Assembly: GCF_009749405.1 (NCBI RefSeq)
Contig: NZ_WBIQ01000002.1
Span: 558,001-622,000 of the forward strand
Length of the DNA: 64,000 bases
Origin: Agromyces lapidis
GTDB lineage: Bacteria; Actinomycetota; Actinomycetes; Actinomycetales; Microbacteriaceae
Direction of reading: 5' to 3'
The notes beneath the pieces were generated by a model that had not been told where the DNA came from, made no database searches, and worked only from the letters and a program-made list of their open reading frames with translations. Position numbers and translations under genes: made by a program. How positions within the stretch are numbered: the stretch's first letter is position 1; every line of letters starts with the position of its first letter. Positions 1 through 9,255 of this stretch are shown in pieces.

Positions 1-998
1 CGTTCTTCGCGACGGCGGCGGTGCTGGCGTGGCCGATCGAGTCGATCGGCTTCATGCTCGCCTTCGCGCTCGACGCGCGCACCGCGACCGATCGCTTCTT
101 CGACATCCTCGACAGCGAGAACACGATCGTCGACCCGGCCGAGCCGAAGCACGACGAGCGGCCGCGCGGCGAGCTCGCGTTCTCGAACGTGCACTTCCGC
201 TACCAGGATTCGCCCGATCGCTTCGGCGACCTGCTCGACGGCGTCGAGCTCGTGGTCGAGCCGGGCGAGACGATGGCGCTCGTCGGGCTCACGGGCTCGG
301 GCAAGACGACCATGACGGCGCTCACCACCCGCCTCTACGACGTCACGGGCGGCTCGGTCGAGCTCGACGGGGTCGACGTGCGGGCCTTCACCCGCGAAGA
401 GCTGCGCCGTCACATCGCGATGGCCTTCGAGGACGCGACGCTGTTCAGTGCCTCCGTGCGCGACAACGTGCTGCTCGGCCGCCCCGAGCTCGCGGGCGAC
501 GAGCCCGCGGTGCAGGCGGAGGCCGAGCGGGTGCTCGACGAGGCGCTGCGCATCGCGCAGGCCGGCTTCGCCTACGACCTCCCCGAGGGCGTCGACACGA
601 AGGTCGGCGAAGAGGGCATGAGCCTCTCGGGAGGCCAGCGGCAGCGGCTCGCGCTCGCCCGTGCGGTCGCGGCGAAGCCCGCGGTGCTCGTGCTCGACGA
701 CCCGCTGTCGGCGCTCGACGTCGCCACCGAGGCGCGCGTCGAGGCCGAGCTCCGCTCGGTGCTCGCCGACACCACCGCCCTCATCGTGGCGCACCGCCCG
801 TCGACGGTCATGCTCGCCGACCGGGTGGCGCTGCTCGAGGCGGGCCGCGTGACCGCGGTCGGCACCCATTCCGAACTGCTCCGCGAGAGCGAGCACTACC
901 GATTCGTCATCTCGAGCCTCGAGGACGACGAGCGTCGCCACGGCGGAGGCGATGCTGACGAAGCATCCGAGTCGATGCGAGAGGAGGCGGCATCATGA
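1..998 (+). CDS. ABC exporter half-transporter, ATP-binding end (5' partial)
   Basis: Membrane ABC exporter subunit; the window starts inside its transmembrane domain, and the reading frame is open from base 3, so the true start lies upstream. Visible are the last transmembrane stretch and a complete nucleotide-binding domain: Walker [10 protein letters not shown], signature LSGGQRQR, Walker [13 protein letters not shown] and the H-loop AHRPSTV. The residue after the Walker B aspartate is Asp rather than the catalytic Glu, which marks the degenerate ATP site of a heterodimeric exporter. The stop overlaps the start of the next exporter gene by 4 nt, so the two are translationally coupled and almost certainly form one transporter. 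Substrate cannot be told from sequence; drug, lipid or peptide export are the usual roles. Confidence 0.93.
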   Translation, partial: FFATAAVLAWPIESIGFMLAFALDARTATDRFFDILDSENTIVDPAEPKHDERPRGELAFSNVHFRYQDSPDRFGDLLDGVELVVEPGETMALVGLTGSGKTTMTALTTRLYDVTGGSVELDGVDVRAFTREELRRHIAMAFEDATLFSASVRDNVLLGRPELAGDEPAVQAEAERVLDEALRIAQAGFAYDLPEGVDTKVGEEGMSLSGGQRQRLALARAVAAKPAVLVLDDPLSALDVATEARVEAELRSVLADTTALIVAHRPSTVMLADRVALLEAGRVTAVGTHSELLRESEHYRFVISSLEDDERRHGGGDADEASESMREEAAS

Positions 999-2800
999 GC
1001 GTCACCGGCGTGCAGGGAGAAGAGCGCAACGACTACTCGAAGGCGGAGTCGCGGCAGATCCGGGCCCGTTCGCGGCGCCTGCTGGGCTCGCTCCTGCGAC
1101 CCCAGCAGGGCAAGCTCTGGCTGACCGCGGCCGCGGTCGTCGTCTCGTCGGCCGCGCAGGTCGCCGGCCCCGTGATCATCGCGTACGGGATCGACCAGGG
1201 CATCCCCGCGCTCATGGAGCAGGACTGGATGCCTGCGGCATTCGCCGGACTCGCGTACCTGCTCACCGGGCTCGTGGGCGCGTTCCTCATCTCCGTCTAC
1301 ATCAGGATGTCGGCGCGGATCAGCCAGGCCGTGCTCATCGACCTGCGGACCCGCGTGTTCCTGCACACGCAGAAGCTCTCGCTCGAGTTCCACGAGTCGT
1401 ACACCTCGGGCCGCATCATCTCGCGGCAGACGAGCGATCTCGACGCGATCCGCGAGCTGATGGACGAGGGGCTCACGATGCTCGTGCGCGGCCTCATGTA
1501 CATGGTGTTCACCGCGATCGCGCTGCTGCTGCTCGACTGGCAGTCGGGGCTCGTGCTGCTCGTCGCGCTCATCCCGCTCGGCATCCTGACCCGCTGGTTC
1601 CAGGTGCGCTCGCAGGCGCTGTTCCGGCGCTCGCGGGTTGCGTCGGCGAAGCTCATCGTGCAGTTCGTCGAGACGATGACCGGCATCCGCGCGGTGCAGG
1701 CGTTCCGCAAGGAGCGCCGCAACGAGCAGGAGTTCGGCGGCCTCGTCGAGGACTACCGCGATGTCAACGCGAAGGTGCTGGGCCTCTTCGCCGTGTTCAA
1801 CCCGGGCCTCGCGCTCATCGGCAACGCGGCGGTCGCGGTGACGATCGTGCTCGGCGGGTTCCGGGTCATCGACGGCACGCTCGGGGTCGGCGTGCTCCTC
1901 GCGGCGGTGCTCTTCACGAAGCGCTTCTTCGACCCGATGGAGGACCTCGCGATGTTCTACAACGGGTACCAGTCGGCCTCCTCCGCGCTCGAGAAGATCT
2001 CGGGCGTGCTCGAGGAGGAGCCGAGCGTGCCCGACCCCGCGAAGCCCGTCGACCTCTGGAACGCCGAGGGGCAGGTGCGCTTCGACGGCGTCGAGTTCGC
2101 GTACACGCAGGGCCGGGTCATCCTGCCGCGCTTCGACCTCGACATCCCGGCCGGGCAGACGATCGCCCTCGTCGGGTCGACGGGCGCCGGCAAGTCGACG
2201 CTCGCGAAGCTCATCGCGCGCTTCTACGACCCGAGCGACGGCGTCGTCTCGCTCGACGGCGTGCCCCTCAGCGACCTCCACCCGAAGGACCTGCGGCGCG
2301 CGATCGTCATGGTCACGCAGGAGGCGTATCTCTTCTCGGGCTCGGTCGCCGACAACATCGCGCTCGGCAAGCCCGACGCGACCTTCGACGAGATCGTGCG
2401 GGCGGCGCAGGCCGTCGGCGCGCACGAGTTCATCGAGGGGCTGCCGAACGGCTACGACACCGACGTGAACAAGCGCGGCGGCCGGGTGAGCGCGGGCCAG
2501 CGGCAGCTGATCTCGTTCGCCCGCGCCTTCCTCGCGAACCCCGCGGTGCTCATCCTCGACGAGGCGACGAGCTCGCTCGACATCCCGAGCGAGCGACTCG
2601 TGCAGGAGGGCCTGACGAAGCTGCTCGCCGACCGCACCGCGGTGATCATCGCGCACCGTCTCTCGACGGTCGCGATCGCCGATCGGGTGCTCGTCATGGA
2701 ACACGGCCGCATCGTCGAGGACGGCGCGCCCGCCGAGCTCATCGGCGGCACCGGCCGCTTCGCCGCGCTGCACGCGGCCTGGCGGGACTCGCTCGTCTGA
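995..2800 (+). CDS. ABC exporter, full TMD-NBD half-transporter
   Basis: A 601-residue half-transporter with an N-terminal six-helix exporter domain (about residues 45-330) and a C-terminal ATPase domain. Walker A is STGAGKST, Walker [13 protein letters not shown] with the catalytic Glu present, H-loop AHRLSTV. The signature is VSAGQRQL instead of LSGGQ. In a heterodimer the signature of this protein faces the Walker B of the partner, whose Glu is already Asp, so both defects fall in the same ATP site and the other site stays canonical. That is the known asymmetry of heterodimeric exporters such as TM287/288. The start codon overlaps the upstream stop as ATGA. A strong hairpin follows directly. 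Confidence 0.95.
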   Translation: MSVTGVQGEERNDYSKAESRQIRARSRRLLGSLLRPQQGKLWLTAAAVVVSSAAQVAGPVIIAYGIDQGIPALMEQDWMPAAFAGLAYLLTGLVGAFLISVYIRMSARISQAVLIDLRTRVFLHTQKLSLEFHESYTSGRIISRQTSDLDAIRELMDEGLTMLVRGLMYMVFTAIALLLLDWQSGLVLLVALIPLGILTRWFQVRSQALFRRSRVASAKLIVQFVETMTGIRAVQAFRKERRNEQEFGGLVEDYRDVNAKVLGLFAVFNPGLALIGNAAVAVTIVLGGFRVIDGTLGVGVLLAAVLFTKRFFDPMEDLAMFYNGYQSASSALEKISGVLEEEPSVPDPAKPVDLWNAEGQVRFDGVEFAYTQGRVILPRFDLDIPAGQTIALVGSTGAGKSTLAKLIARFYDPSDGVVSLDGVPLSDLHPKDLRRAIVMVTQEAYLFSGSVADNIALGKPDATFDEIVRAAQAVGAHEFIEGLPNGYDTDVNKRGGRVSAGQRQLISFARAFLANPAVLILDEATSSLDIPSERLVQEGLTKLLADRTAVIIAHRLSTVAIADRVLVMEHGRIVEDGAPAELIGGTGRFAALHAAWRDSLV

Positions 2801-2833
2801 GCGGCTCGCGCGCAGCGCGCCGCGACCACGGCA

Positions 2834-2874
2834 GACGGATGCCTCGCGCCCCACTCGGGCGCGAGGCATCCGTC
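2834..2874. terminator. Bidirectional terminator, 18-bp stem
   Basis: A perfect inverted repeat with arms at 2834-2851 and 2857-2874 and a 5-nt loop lies between the convergent ends of the ABC exporter gene (2800) and the PLP-fold gene (2892). The stem carries GGATGCCTCG on one arm, a sequence that recurs in other terminators here (19082, 33968). No U-run follows, as is usual in high-GC actinobacteria. Confidence 0.85.
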
Positions 2875-2891
2875 GTCGTGGGCCCACCGTC

Positions 2892-4169
2892 TCAGCGCGG
2901 CGCGACCACCACGGGGGCGACCGCGCTCCCGTCGAATCCGGTCGTGGCCCGGATCGTGTACGCCCCCATGCCGGGGCTCACGACGAGGTCGCCAACGCCG
3001 AGCGGCGGCAGCGGGTGGTCTCGCGCGACGACGTCGCGACGGTCGTTCGCCGGACCCACGAGGGTCGTCGGCACCCGGTGCCGGGTGAGGAGCCGACGGG
3101 TCGCGCGATCGGTCGCGCCGTCGGGGAGCGGCTGGCTGCCGAGCTCCTCTGCGGCGAAGACCGGGCGGCGGTCGTCGTGTCGCATCGCAGGGAGGAACTC
3201 GTGCACCTCGCAGTCGAGGGCGAGCCATCGGCCGTCGGAGCGGTCGGCGCCGGCGACGACGCGCGCGACGAGGGTCATCGCGGGTGCGGCGACGAACCGG
3301 CCGGGGGCGATCACCAGCCGCAGGTGCGCGGGCGCGCCCGCGAGTGCGGCCCTGATGCGTGCGGCGACCCCGTGGAACGCGGCGGCCGGGTCGTCGGCGA
3401 GGGGGAGCCCGCCGCCGAGGTCGAGCATCTCGAAACGTGTGCCGTGCCGGCGCTCGAGCGAGCGGATGAGGGCGAGCGAACCGCGGATCGCGCGCTCCCA
3501 GACCGCCGGGTCGCGCTGCCGGTCGCCGAGATGGAAGGTGAAGCCCGCGACCCGGAGTCCGACCCGTCGGCAGTGGGCCACGAGTGCGGGCGCCTGCTCG
3601 GGGGAGACACCCGACCCGGACTCCCCGCCGGGGAACGCGAGTCGCACGAGCACGGCGACGTCGCGGGGGAGACCGGCGAACTTCGCGACCTCCGAGCGGG
3701 CATCGACGACGAAGGTCCGGATGCCCCGGAGGTAGGCGCTCGTGAGGTCGTCGACGCGCTTGACGGGGTCGACGTGCACGACGTGCCTGAGCGGCACGCC
3801 CTCGCGCTCGAGCAGCGTGATCTCTCCTCGCGAGGCGACGTCGAAGCCAGCGCCGAAGGCGTGCACCGCTCGGATCGCGGCGGGGTGCGGGAGCGCGCCG
3901 AGCGCGAAGTGGAGGTGCACGCCGGGCAGCTCGCGCCGCAGGGCGAGCAGTCGCGTCGCGATCCGATCGGTGTCGAGCACCAGGAGCGGGCTGCCGTGCG
4001 CCTCGACGAGCTCGGCGATCCGCATCCTGGCGGCATCGGCGGCGACTTCGCGGCGGACGAGCTCGCGGCGGGGCGGGAGCTCGGGGGCGGGCAGGGCGCT
4101 GCGACGACGGGGCCCGGAGCGCCGAGTGCGCTCGAGCGTGGGAGTGGGGGTGGGGGTTGCGCCGAACAT
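2892..4169 (-). CDS. Fold-type III PLP decarboxylase homologue lacking the PLP lysine (probable pseudoenzyme)
   Basis: A 425-residue protein of the ornithine/diaminopimelate decarboxylase superfamily by its barrel and C-terminal domain landmarks: FTFHLGD (His213, normally HxGSQ), DLGGGLP near 250, APGR at 288-291, GPANDRRD near 372 and GAYT at 402-405. Three key residues are changed. The motif normally reading YAVKAN is FALGAL, so the Schiff-base lysine is Gly91. The Glu of EPGR, which contacts the pyridine nitrogen, is Ala288. The catalytic Cys of GPxCD is Asn375. I infer that it cannot act as a PLP decarboxylase and may bind a ligand or partner instead. I chose the ATG at 4169; an upstream in-frame ATG at 4268 would add an Arg-rich, unrelated-looking 33 residues. 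Confidence 0.8.
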   Translation of the reverse strand: MFGATPTPTPTLERTRRSGPRRRSALPAPELPPRRELVRREVAADAARMRIAELVEAHGSPLLVLDTDRIATRLLALRRELPGVHLHFALGALPHPAAIRAVHAFGAGFDVASRGEITLLEREGVPLRHVVHVDPVKRVDDLTSAYLRGIRTFVVDARSEVAKFAGLPRDVAVLVRLAFPGGESGSGVSPEQAPALVAHCRRVGLRVAGFTFHLGDRQRDPAVWERAIRGSLALIRSLERRHGTRFEMLDLGGGLPLADDPAAAFHGVAARIRAALAGAPAHLRLVIAPGRFVAAPAMTLVARVVAGADRSDGRWLALDCEVHEFLPAMRHDDRRPVFAAEELGSQPLPDGATDRATRRLLTRHRVPTTLVGPANDRRDVVARDHPLPPLGVGDLVVSPGMGAYTIRATTGFDGSAVAPVVVAPR

Positions 4170-4365
4170 GTGACCGATACTCGCCGAGGCCCTCGTCGTC
4201 CGGATCAGGAACGACCACGAATCCGACTGGGTGCACACCCTGAACCCTCGTCGGCACGCACGTCGCACGGGCAGCTTGCCACGTCGAGGGGCCGCGGGGA
4301 TCCGGGTACCCCCTGAAGCGGGGGAGCGCCGCGAGCGCCGAACGCGATACAGTCACGACAGGCGG

Positions 4366-4386
4366 GGGCGACCGGTTCGGTCGCCC
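4366..4386 (+). other. Inverted repeat in the leader of the response regulator gene
   Basis: A 9-bp perfect stem (4366-4374 with 4378-4386) and 3-nt loop lies 64 nt before the response regulator start and just after a TACAGT that could be a -10 element (4348-4353). It may be a 5' UTR hairpin or a regulator site. The 280-nt gap 4170-4449 holds nothing else I recognise. Confidence 0.4.
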
Positions 4387-4449
4387 GTGCCCGTTTGACG
4401 GCTCGGATCGAATCGGTTCGGTGCCCGGGTCGGCGAAGTGGAGGTGCCC

Positions 4450-5115
4450 ATGGACGAGACGTCTCGACCGTTGCGGGTCGCCATCGCCGACGACGCGCTC
4501 CTCCTCCGCGAGGGCATCGCGAAGGTGCTCGAGGGCGGTGGGCTCGAGGTCGTCGCCTCGGTCGGAACGGGCGAGGAGCTCGTCGAGGTCGTGCGCGCGG
4601 GCGGGGTCGACGCGGCCGTGCTCGACATCCGCATGCCGCCGAGCTACCGCGACGAGGGCATCGTCGCACTCGAGTCGCTCCGGGCGAGCGGCTCGACGAT
4701 CGGCGTCCTGCTGCTCTCGATGTACGCGACGCCCGAGTACGCCCTGCGCGTGATGGGCGCAGGCAGCGGCACCGGCTACCTCCTGAAAGAGCGGGTCTCC
4801 GAACCGCAGACCCTCGTGCGCGCCGTCGAGACCGTCGCCTCGGGCGGGTCGGTCGTCGACCCCGAGGTGGTCGAGCAGCTCGTGCACCGCACCCGTGCCG
4901 ACGACCCGCTCGCGCGGCTCACCGAGCGCGAGCGATCGGTGCTCGAACTGATGGCCCAGGGCTATTCGAACGGCGGCATCGCGCAGACCCTCTTCCTCGG
5001 CCTGAAGACGGTCGAGACGCATGTCCGCTCGATCCTGCAGAAGCTCGATCTCGAGGAGTCGCCCGAGCACCACCGGCGGGTGCTCGCGGTGCTGACGCTC
5101 CTCGGCGCGAGGTGA
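4450..5115 (+). CDS. NarL/FixJ-type response regulator
   Basis: A 221-residue two-component response regulator. The receiver domain (about 8-125) has the acidic pair Asp14-Asp15, the phosphoacceptor Asp59 in VLDIRMP and Lys113. The C-terminal LuxR-type helix-turn-helix (about 155-215) contains LTERERSVLELMAQGYSNGGIA and KTVETHVRSILQKL. The ATG at 4450 is preferred over the GTG at 4438 because GGAGG sits 5 nt before it. The stop overlaps the histidine kinase start by one base (TGATG), so this is the cognate regulator of that kinase. The target genes are not evident here. Confidence 0.93.
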   Translation: MDETSRPLRVAIADDALLLREGIAKVLEGGGLEVVASVGTGEELVEVVRAGGVDAAVLDIRMPPSYRDEGIVALESLRASGSTIGVLLLSMYATPEYALRVMGAGSGTGYLLKERVSEPQTLVRAVETVASGGSVVDPEVVEQLVHRTRADDPLARLTERERSVLELMAQGYSNGGIAQTLFLGLKTVETHVRSILQKLDLEESPEHHRRVLAVLTLLGAR

Positions 5116-6896
5116 TGGCCCCCGGCCGACGAGGCCGGATCATCAAGCGCACGATCGCCATCGCCGCGGTCGTCGCGCTGAGCCTCACGATGGAGATCAC
5201 GGGGTTCCTCGTGTCCCCCGAGTCCGAGCGCCCCGAGGTGAGCTACGCCACCCTGCACGCGATGGTGCCGCTCGTGTTCGCGGCCTGCGCGGGCGTCGCC
5301 TGGGCGATCGGGCCCTCCCCGGTGCCGGCACGCCTCATGGTGCTCTTCCCGGTCGTGTGGATCCCGCTTCCCTTCCTCCGGGTCATCGAGGACCTCGGGT
5401 GGCTCTGGCCCCTGCTCTACGGCGTGCACCTCTGGTGGGGCCTGCTCACTGGCATCCTCGTGCTGCTCTACCCCCGCGGCGATTTCGGCGACCGCCTCGC
5501 CCGGGTGCTCGGGGCCATCGCGCTCGTGGCCTCGGTGAGCTACCTGCTCGGCACCGTGCTGCTCGCCGAGCCGCCGGCCGCGCTCTGCGACTGCGCGCCG
5601 AACCCGTACCGCATCATCGACGCCCCCGTCATGGCCGGGGTCATCGACCTCGGCTACCGCTTCATCGGCGTCGTCCTCGCGCTCGTCATCTCCGTGCGCT
5701 TCCTCGTGCGCTGGATCCGCGGCAGCGTTCCCGCACGGACGGTGGCGTTCCTCATGCCCCTGGCCCTCCTGGCCTGGGCGACGACGCTCGCCGCGCAGGC
5801 CGTGACGTACGCGGCCAACGCGACCGCCCCGCAGGTGCTCGCGACCGTGTCGCTCGTCGCGATCGCCTCGATCCCCGTGAGCTTCGTCGCGGGCATCTCG
5901 CACACGCGCAACATGCGCGCCCGCGTCGCCGACCTGATGCGCATCACCCGCGAGGGTGCCGACCGCGGACTCTGGGCCGAATCACTCGCGCGCACCCTTC
6001 GCGACGCCTCGGTGCGGGTCTACTGGTGGGACGAGGAGCGGGGCCGGTACGCGGATGCCTCGGGCGATCCCATCGAGCACGACCCCGCCGACCGCAACGG
6101 CGACCACAGCCTGCTGCCGGTGGCCTCGCCGACGGGCATGCCGATCGCGCTCATCCGGCACGACCGGGTACTCACCGACAACATGCGCCTGCTCGACGGG
6201 GTCTCGAGCGCTCTCCGGCTCTCGGTCGACAACGGGCGCCTGCGCTCCGAGATCGAGCGCACCCTCGAGCAGGTGCGTCAGTCGCGCGCCCGCATCGTCG
6301 AGGCCGGCGACGAGGCTCGGCGCCGCATCGAACGCGACCTCCACGACGGAGCGCAGCAGCACCTCGTCTCGCTCGGCATGCGGTTGCGGCTCGCCGCCAA
6401 CCAGGCCCGCGACCGCGGGATCGAACCGCTCGGCGTCGAGCTCGACGGCAACATCGCGATGCTGAACGACGCGCTGAAGGAGCTGCGCGAACTCGCCCAC
6501 GGCATCCACCCCTCGCTGCTCTCCTCGGGCGGGCTCGCGCTCGCCGTGCCCGAGCTCGCGGGTCGTTGCCCGGTGCCCGTCGAGATCGACGTGCAGGCCG
6601 AGGGCCGGCTGCCCGAGGTGATCGAGTCGACGGCGTACTTCGTCGTGGCCGAGGCTCTCGCGAACGTCGCCAAGCACGCGCAGGCGACCCGCGGCTGGGT
6701 GCGCGCGCACCTCGTCGATCACACGCTCGAGCTCGTCGTGCGCGACAACGGCGTCGGCGGCGCCGCGCCCGAGGGAAGCGGCATGCTCGGCATCGCGGAC
6801 CGGGTCGACGCCGTCGGCGGTGAGCTGACGATCGAGAGCCCTGCGGGTTCTGGCACGACGATCACGGTCCGGATCCCGCTCGGCGCGACCGACTGA
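5115..6896 (+). CDS. Membrane sensor histidine kinase (HisKA_3 type)
   Basis: A 593-residue sensor kinase. The N-terminal half (about 10-265) has seven or eight hydrophobic segments, followed by a GAF-like stretch (about 285-370), a dimerisation and phosphoacceptor helix with RRIERDLHDGAQQH (His410), and a C-terminal HATPase domain with EALANVAKHA (Asn517), DNGVGG and the G-box near 555. The start ATG at 5115 shares its first base with the stop of the response regulator, so expression is coupled. The ligand is unknown; the many-helix input domain suggests membrane or small hydrophobic signals. HisKA_3 kinases pair with NarL-type regulators, as here. Confidence 0.93.
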   Translation: MAPGRRGRIIKRTIAIAAVVALSLTMEITGFLVSPESERPEVSYATLHAMVPLVFAACAGVAWAIGPSPVPARLMVLFPVVWIPLPFLRVIEDLGWLWPLLYGVHLWWGLLTGILVLLYPRGDFGDRLARVLGAIALVASVSYLLGTVLLAEPPAALCDCAPNPYRIIDAPVMAGVIDLGYRFIGVVLALVISVRFLVRWIRGSVPARTVAFLMPLALLAWATTLAAQAVTYAANATAPQVLATVSLVAIASIPVSFVAGISHTRNMRARVADLMRITREGADRGLWAESLARTLRDASVRVYWWDEERGRYADASGDPIEHDPADRNGDHSLLPVASPTGMPIALIRHDRVLTDNMRLLDGVSSALRLSVDNGRLRSEIERTLEQVRQSRARIVEAGDEARRRIERDLHDGAQQHLVSLGMRLRLAANQARDRGIEPLGVELDGNIAMLNDALKELRELAHGIHPSLLSSGGLALAVPELAGRCPVPVEIDVQAEGRLPEVIESTAYFVVAEALANVAKHAQATRGWVRAHLVDHTLELVVRDNGVGGAAPEGSGMLGIADRVDAVGGELTIESPAGSGTTITVRIPLGATD

Positions 6897-6935
6897 GTCC
6901 GGTTCGGGGCCCGGCCGGCGAGCCGCTGCGTCAGC

Positions 6936-7262
6936 TCACGGCCGCCAGCGCGCCGCGGCGAGATCGATGCGGTAGCCGTCGTCGTCAGCCGACGGGCGCA
7001 GCGGGGTGCCCTCGAGTTCGTAGTGCGGGCGGGCCCGCTCGGCGTGCCCCGCGGGTGGGCGTCCACCCGCCCGGATCACGCGCCACCACGGGACATCCGC
7101 ACCGTATCTCGCCATCACCTGGCCGACGGCGCGCGCGCCGCGGGAACCGAGCATCGCCGCGACGTCGCCGTAGGTGGCGACGCAGCCCGGCGGGATGTCG
7201 TCGACGACGGCGAGCACCGCGTCGACGAACCCGGGCGGCTGCTCGGGGAGTGCGCGGACCAC
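6936..7262 (-). CDS. Alkyltransferase-like (ATL) DNA repair protein
   Basis: A 108-residue protein of the O6-alkylguanine-DNA alkyltransferase superfamily consisting only of the DNA-binding domain. The alkyl-acceptor motif PCHRV reads PWWRVI (residues 58-63), so Trp59 replaces the acceptor Cys, the hallmark of ATL proteins. These bind alkylated guanine and hand the lesion to nucleotide excision repair instead of reversing it. Length fits the family. The GTG start lies 5 nt after the stop of the GNAT gene, so the two are cotranscribed. No separate promoter is visible. Confidence 0.88.
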   Translation of the reverse strand: MVRALPEQPPGFVDAVLAVVDDIPPGCVATYGDVAAMLGSRGARAVGQVMARYGADVPWWRVIRAGGRPPAGHAERARPHYELEGTPLRPSADDDGYRIDLAAARWRP

Positions 7263-7267
7263 TGGCC

Positions 7268-7720
7268 TCAGAGCTCGAGTGCGCCGATCACGTCGCCGTA
7301 GGCCGTCTCGCCGATGTCGACGAAGCCGACGCGGTGGAAGAACGCCTCGGGGCCCTCGTCGCCGGGCTCCCACAGCACCGTGATGCGGTCGAAGCCGCGG
7401 CGCTTGGCCTCTTCGGCGAGTGCGGTGGCGAGGAATCGGCCGACGCCCTTGCCCTGCACGTCGGCGTCGACGTTGATGCGCCAGATGCAGGCGCGGAACT
7501 CCTCGTGCGGGTTCTCGGGGTCGAAGTTGCCGTGGATGAAGCCGATCACGCGGTCGCCCTGCAGCGCGACGCGCTGCCAAGCGGTCTCGGGGTTCACGAC
7601 CGAGGCCTCGGCCGAATAGGTGACCGGCGCGATGAACTGCTCCTGGCCGGGCTTCAGCGACAACGAGTTCGCGGCCACGATGTTCGACGCGGACAAGTCT
7701 TCCAGTCTCAGCTCAGCCAT
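7268..7720 (-). CDS. GNAT-family N-acetyltransferase
   Basis: A 150-residue acetyltransferase with the GNAT acetyl-CoA motif A as IWRINVDADVQGKGVGRFL (about 83-101) and a following helix EEAKRRGFDRI. The acceptor substrate is not predictable; the family includes antibiotic, amine and polyamine acetyltransferases. The ATG at 7720 follows a TAGCCT hexamer by 7 nt with no ribosome-binding site, so it is probably translated from a leaderless mRNA. The ATL gene follows immediately in the same transcript. Confidence 0.9.
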   Translation of the reverse strand: MAELRLEDLSASNIVAANSLSLKPGQEQFIAPVTYSAEASVVNPETAWQRVALQGDRVIGFIHGNFDPENPHEEFRACIWRINVDADVQGKGVGRFLATALAEEAKRRGFDRITVLWEPGDEGPEAFFHRVGFVDIGETAYGDVIGALEL

Positions 7721-7727
7721 AGCGCCA

Positions 7728-7733
7728 AGGCTA
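7728..7733 (-). promoter_or_regulatory. -10 element TAGCCT, leaderless promoter of GNAT gene
   Basis: TAGCCT lies 7 nt before the ATG, which places the transcription start at or next to the start codon. Confidence 0.65.
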
Positions 7734-7829
7734 ACCCGTGATGCGCGAGGTCGGTAGCAGGGATGTCCCTGAGTCGACCCCGAGCGGGCGCGACGGCGTC
7801 GTCCGCGCGACCGGAGCACCGCTCTGTTG

Positions 7830-7843
7830 TCTCGATGTCGAGA
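7830..7843. promoter_or_regulatory. Palindrome upstream of icd
   Basis: TCTCGA-TG-TCGAGA is a perfect 6+6 palindrome about 90 nt before the icd start. It is the only strong dyad in the 210-nt gap 7721-7930 and is a candidate operator. The binding protein is unknown. Confidence 0.5.
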
Positions 7844-7930
7844 TATTCTGCCGACGCGGTAAGCTGGCAGACGGCGTGTCCGCCCACGAGACTTCCTCAA
7901 ATTCCCCGAGAGATCCAAGGAGAACTCAAC

Positions 7931-9148
7931 TTGTCCAAGATCAAGGTTGAAGGCACCGTCGTCGAGCTCGACGGCGACGAGATGACCCGCATCATCTGGC
8001 AGGCCATCAAGGACCAGCTCATCCACCCGTACCTCGACGTGAACCTCGAGTACTACGACCTCTCGATCCAGAAGCGCGACGAGACCGACGACCAGATCAC
8101 CGTCGACGCGGCGCACGCCATCCAGAAGCACGGCGTCGGCGTCAAGTGCGCGACGATCACGCCCGACGAGGCGCGCGTCGAGGAGTTCGGCCTCAAGAAG
8201 ATGTGGCGTTCGCCCAACGGCACGATCCGCAACATCCTCGGCGGCGTCATCTTCCGCGAGCCGATCATCATCTCGAACATCCCGCGCCTCGTGCCCGGCT
8301 GGAACAAGCCGATCATCGTCGGCCGCCACGCCTTCGGCGACCAGTACCGAGCCACCGACTTCCGCTTCGAGGGCGAGGGCACTCTCACGATGACCTTCAC
8401 CCCGAAGGACGGCTCGGAGCCGCAGCAGTTCGAGGTCTTCCAGTCGCCGGGCTCGGGCGTCGCGATGGGCATGTACAACCTCGACGAGTCGATCAAGGAC
8501 TTCGCGCGCGCCTCGCTCAACTACGGCCTCTCGCGCAACTACCCCGTCTACCTCTCGACGAAGAACACGATCCTGAAGGCCTACGACGGCCGCTTCAAGG
8601 ACCTCTTCCAGGAGGTCTTCGACACCGAGTTCAAGGCGAAGTTCGACGAGGCCGGCCTCACCTACGAGCACCGCCTCATCGACGACATGGTCGCGGCCAG
8701 CCTCAAGTGGGAGGGCGGCTACGTCTGGGCGTGCAAGAACTACGACGGCGACGTGCAGTCCGACACCGTCGCGCAGGGCTTCGGCTCGCTCGGCCTCATG
8801 ACCTCGGTCCTGGCCACGCCCGACGGCAAGGTCGTCGAGGCCGAGGCTGCGCACGGCACCGTCACGCGCCACTACCGCCAGCACCAGCAGGGCAAGCCCA
8901 CCTCGACGAACCCGATCGCCTCGATCTACGCCTGGACGCGCGGCCTCGCGCACCGCGGCAAGCTCGACGGCAACCAGGAGCTCATCGACTTCGCGGCCAC
9001 CCTCGAGGACGTCGTCATCAAGACGGTCGAGTCGGGTGCAATGACGAAGGACCTCGCGCTCCTCGTCGGCCCCGAGCAGGCCTACCAGACGACCGAGGAG
9101 TTCCTGAACTCCATCGACGCGAACCTCAAGGCGCGCCTCGGCGCGTAA
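7931..9148 (+). CDS. icd: NADP-dependent isocitrate dehydrogenase
   Basis: A 405-residue TCA-cycle enzyme converting isocitrate to 2-oxoglutarate with CO2 and NADPH. It resembles the homodimeric eukaryote-like type: [11 protein letters not shown] near the N-terminus, [10 protein letters not shown] in the substrate region, DDMVA for metal binding and HGTVTRHY near the C-terminus. The length is typical of that class. I chose the TTG at 7931 because AGGAGA sits 7 nt upstream and the homologous region begins directly after it; longer in-frame starts add unrelated sequence. A perfect hairpin terminator follows. Confidence 0.95.
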   Translation: MSKIKVEGTVVELDGDEMTRIIWQAIKDQLIHPYLDVNLEYYDLSIQKRDETDDQITVDAAHAIQKHGVGVKCATITPDEARVEEFGLKKMWRSPNGTIRNILGGVIFREPIIISNIPRLVPGWNKPIIVGRHAFGDQYRATDFRFEGEGTLTMTFTPKDGSEPQQFEVFQSPGSGVAMGMYNLDESIKDFARASLNYGLSRNYPVYLSTKNTILKAYDGRFKDLFQEVFDTEFKAKFDEAGLTYEHRLIDDMVAASLKWEGGYVWACKNYDGDVQSDTVAQGFGSLGLMTSVLATPDGKVVEAEAAHGTVTRHYRQHQQGKPTSTNPIASIYAWTRGLAHRGKLDGNQELIDFAATLEDVVIKTVESGAMTKDLALLVGPEQAYQTTEEFLNSIDANLKARLGA

Positions 9149-9176
9149 TCGGGCGCCGCGACCGCGGTGATCGATC

Positions 9177-9210
9177 CGAAGGGCGGATGCTTCCCAGCAT
9201 CCGCCCTTCG
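9177..9210 (+). terminator. Terminator after icd, 15-bp stem
   Basis: Perfect arms at 9177-9191 and 9196-9210 with a 4-nt loop, 28 nt after the icd stop. The stem contains GGATGC/GCATCC, like the other terminators in this window. Confidence 0.85.
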
Positions 9211-9255
9211 TCGTGCTTCCCCGGTTCGCACGGTCGAGCAGGGCAGGATGGGAGC

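Noticed and set aside
16..2800. Lipid A or MsbA-specific assignment for the ABC exporter
   Set aside because: The motifs show only the exporter class and heterodimeric asymmetry. Substrate cannot be read from this sequence.
896..2887. 663-codon minus-strand frame opposite the ABC exporter
   Set aside because: A shadow of the exporter gene, which has all ABC motifs. The antisense product is Arg/Glu/His-rich with no fold signature.
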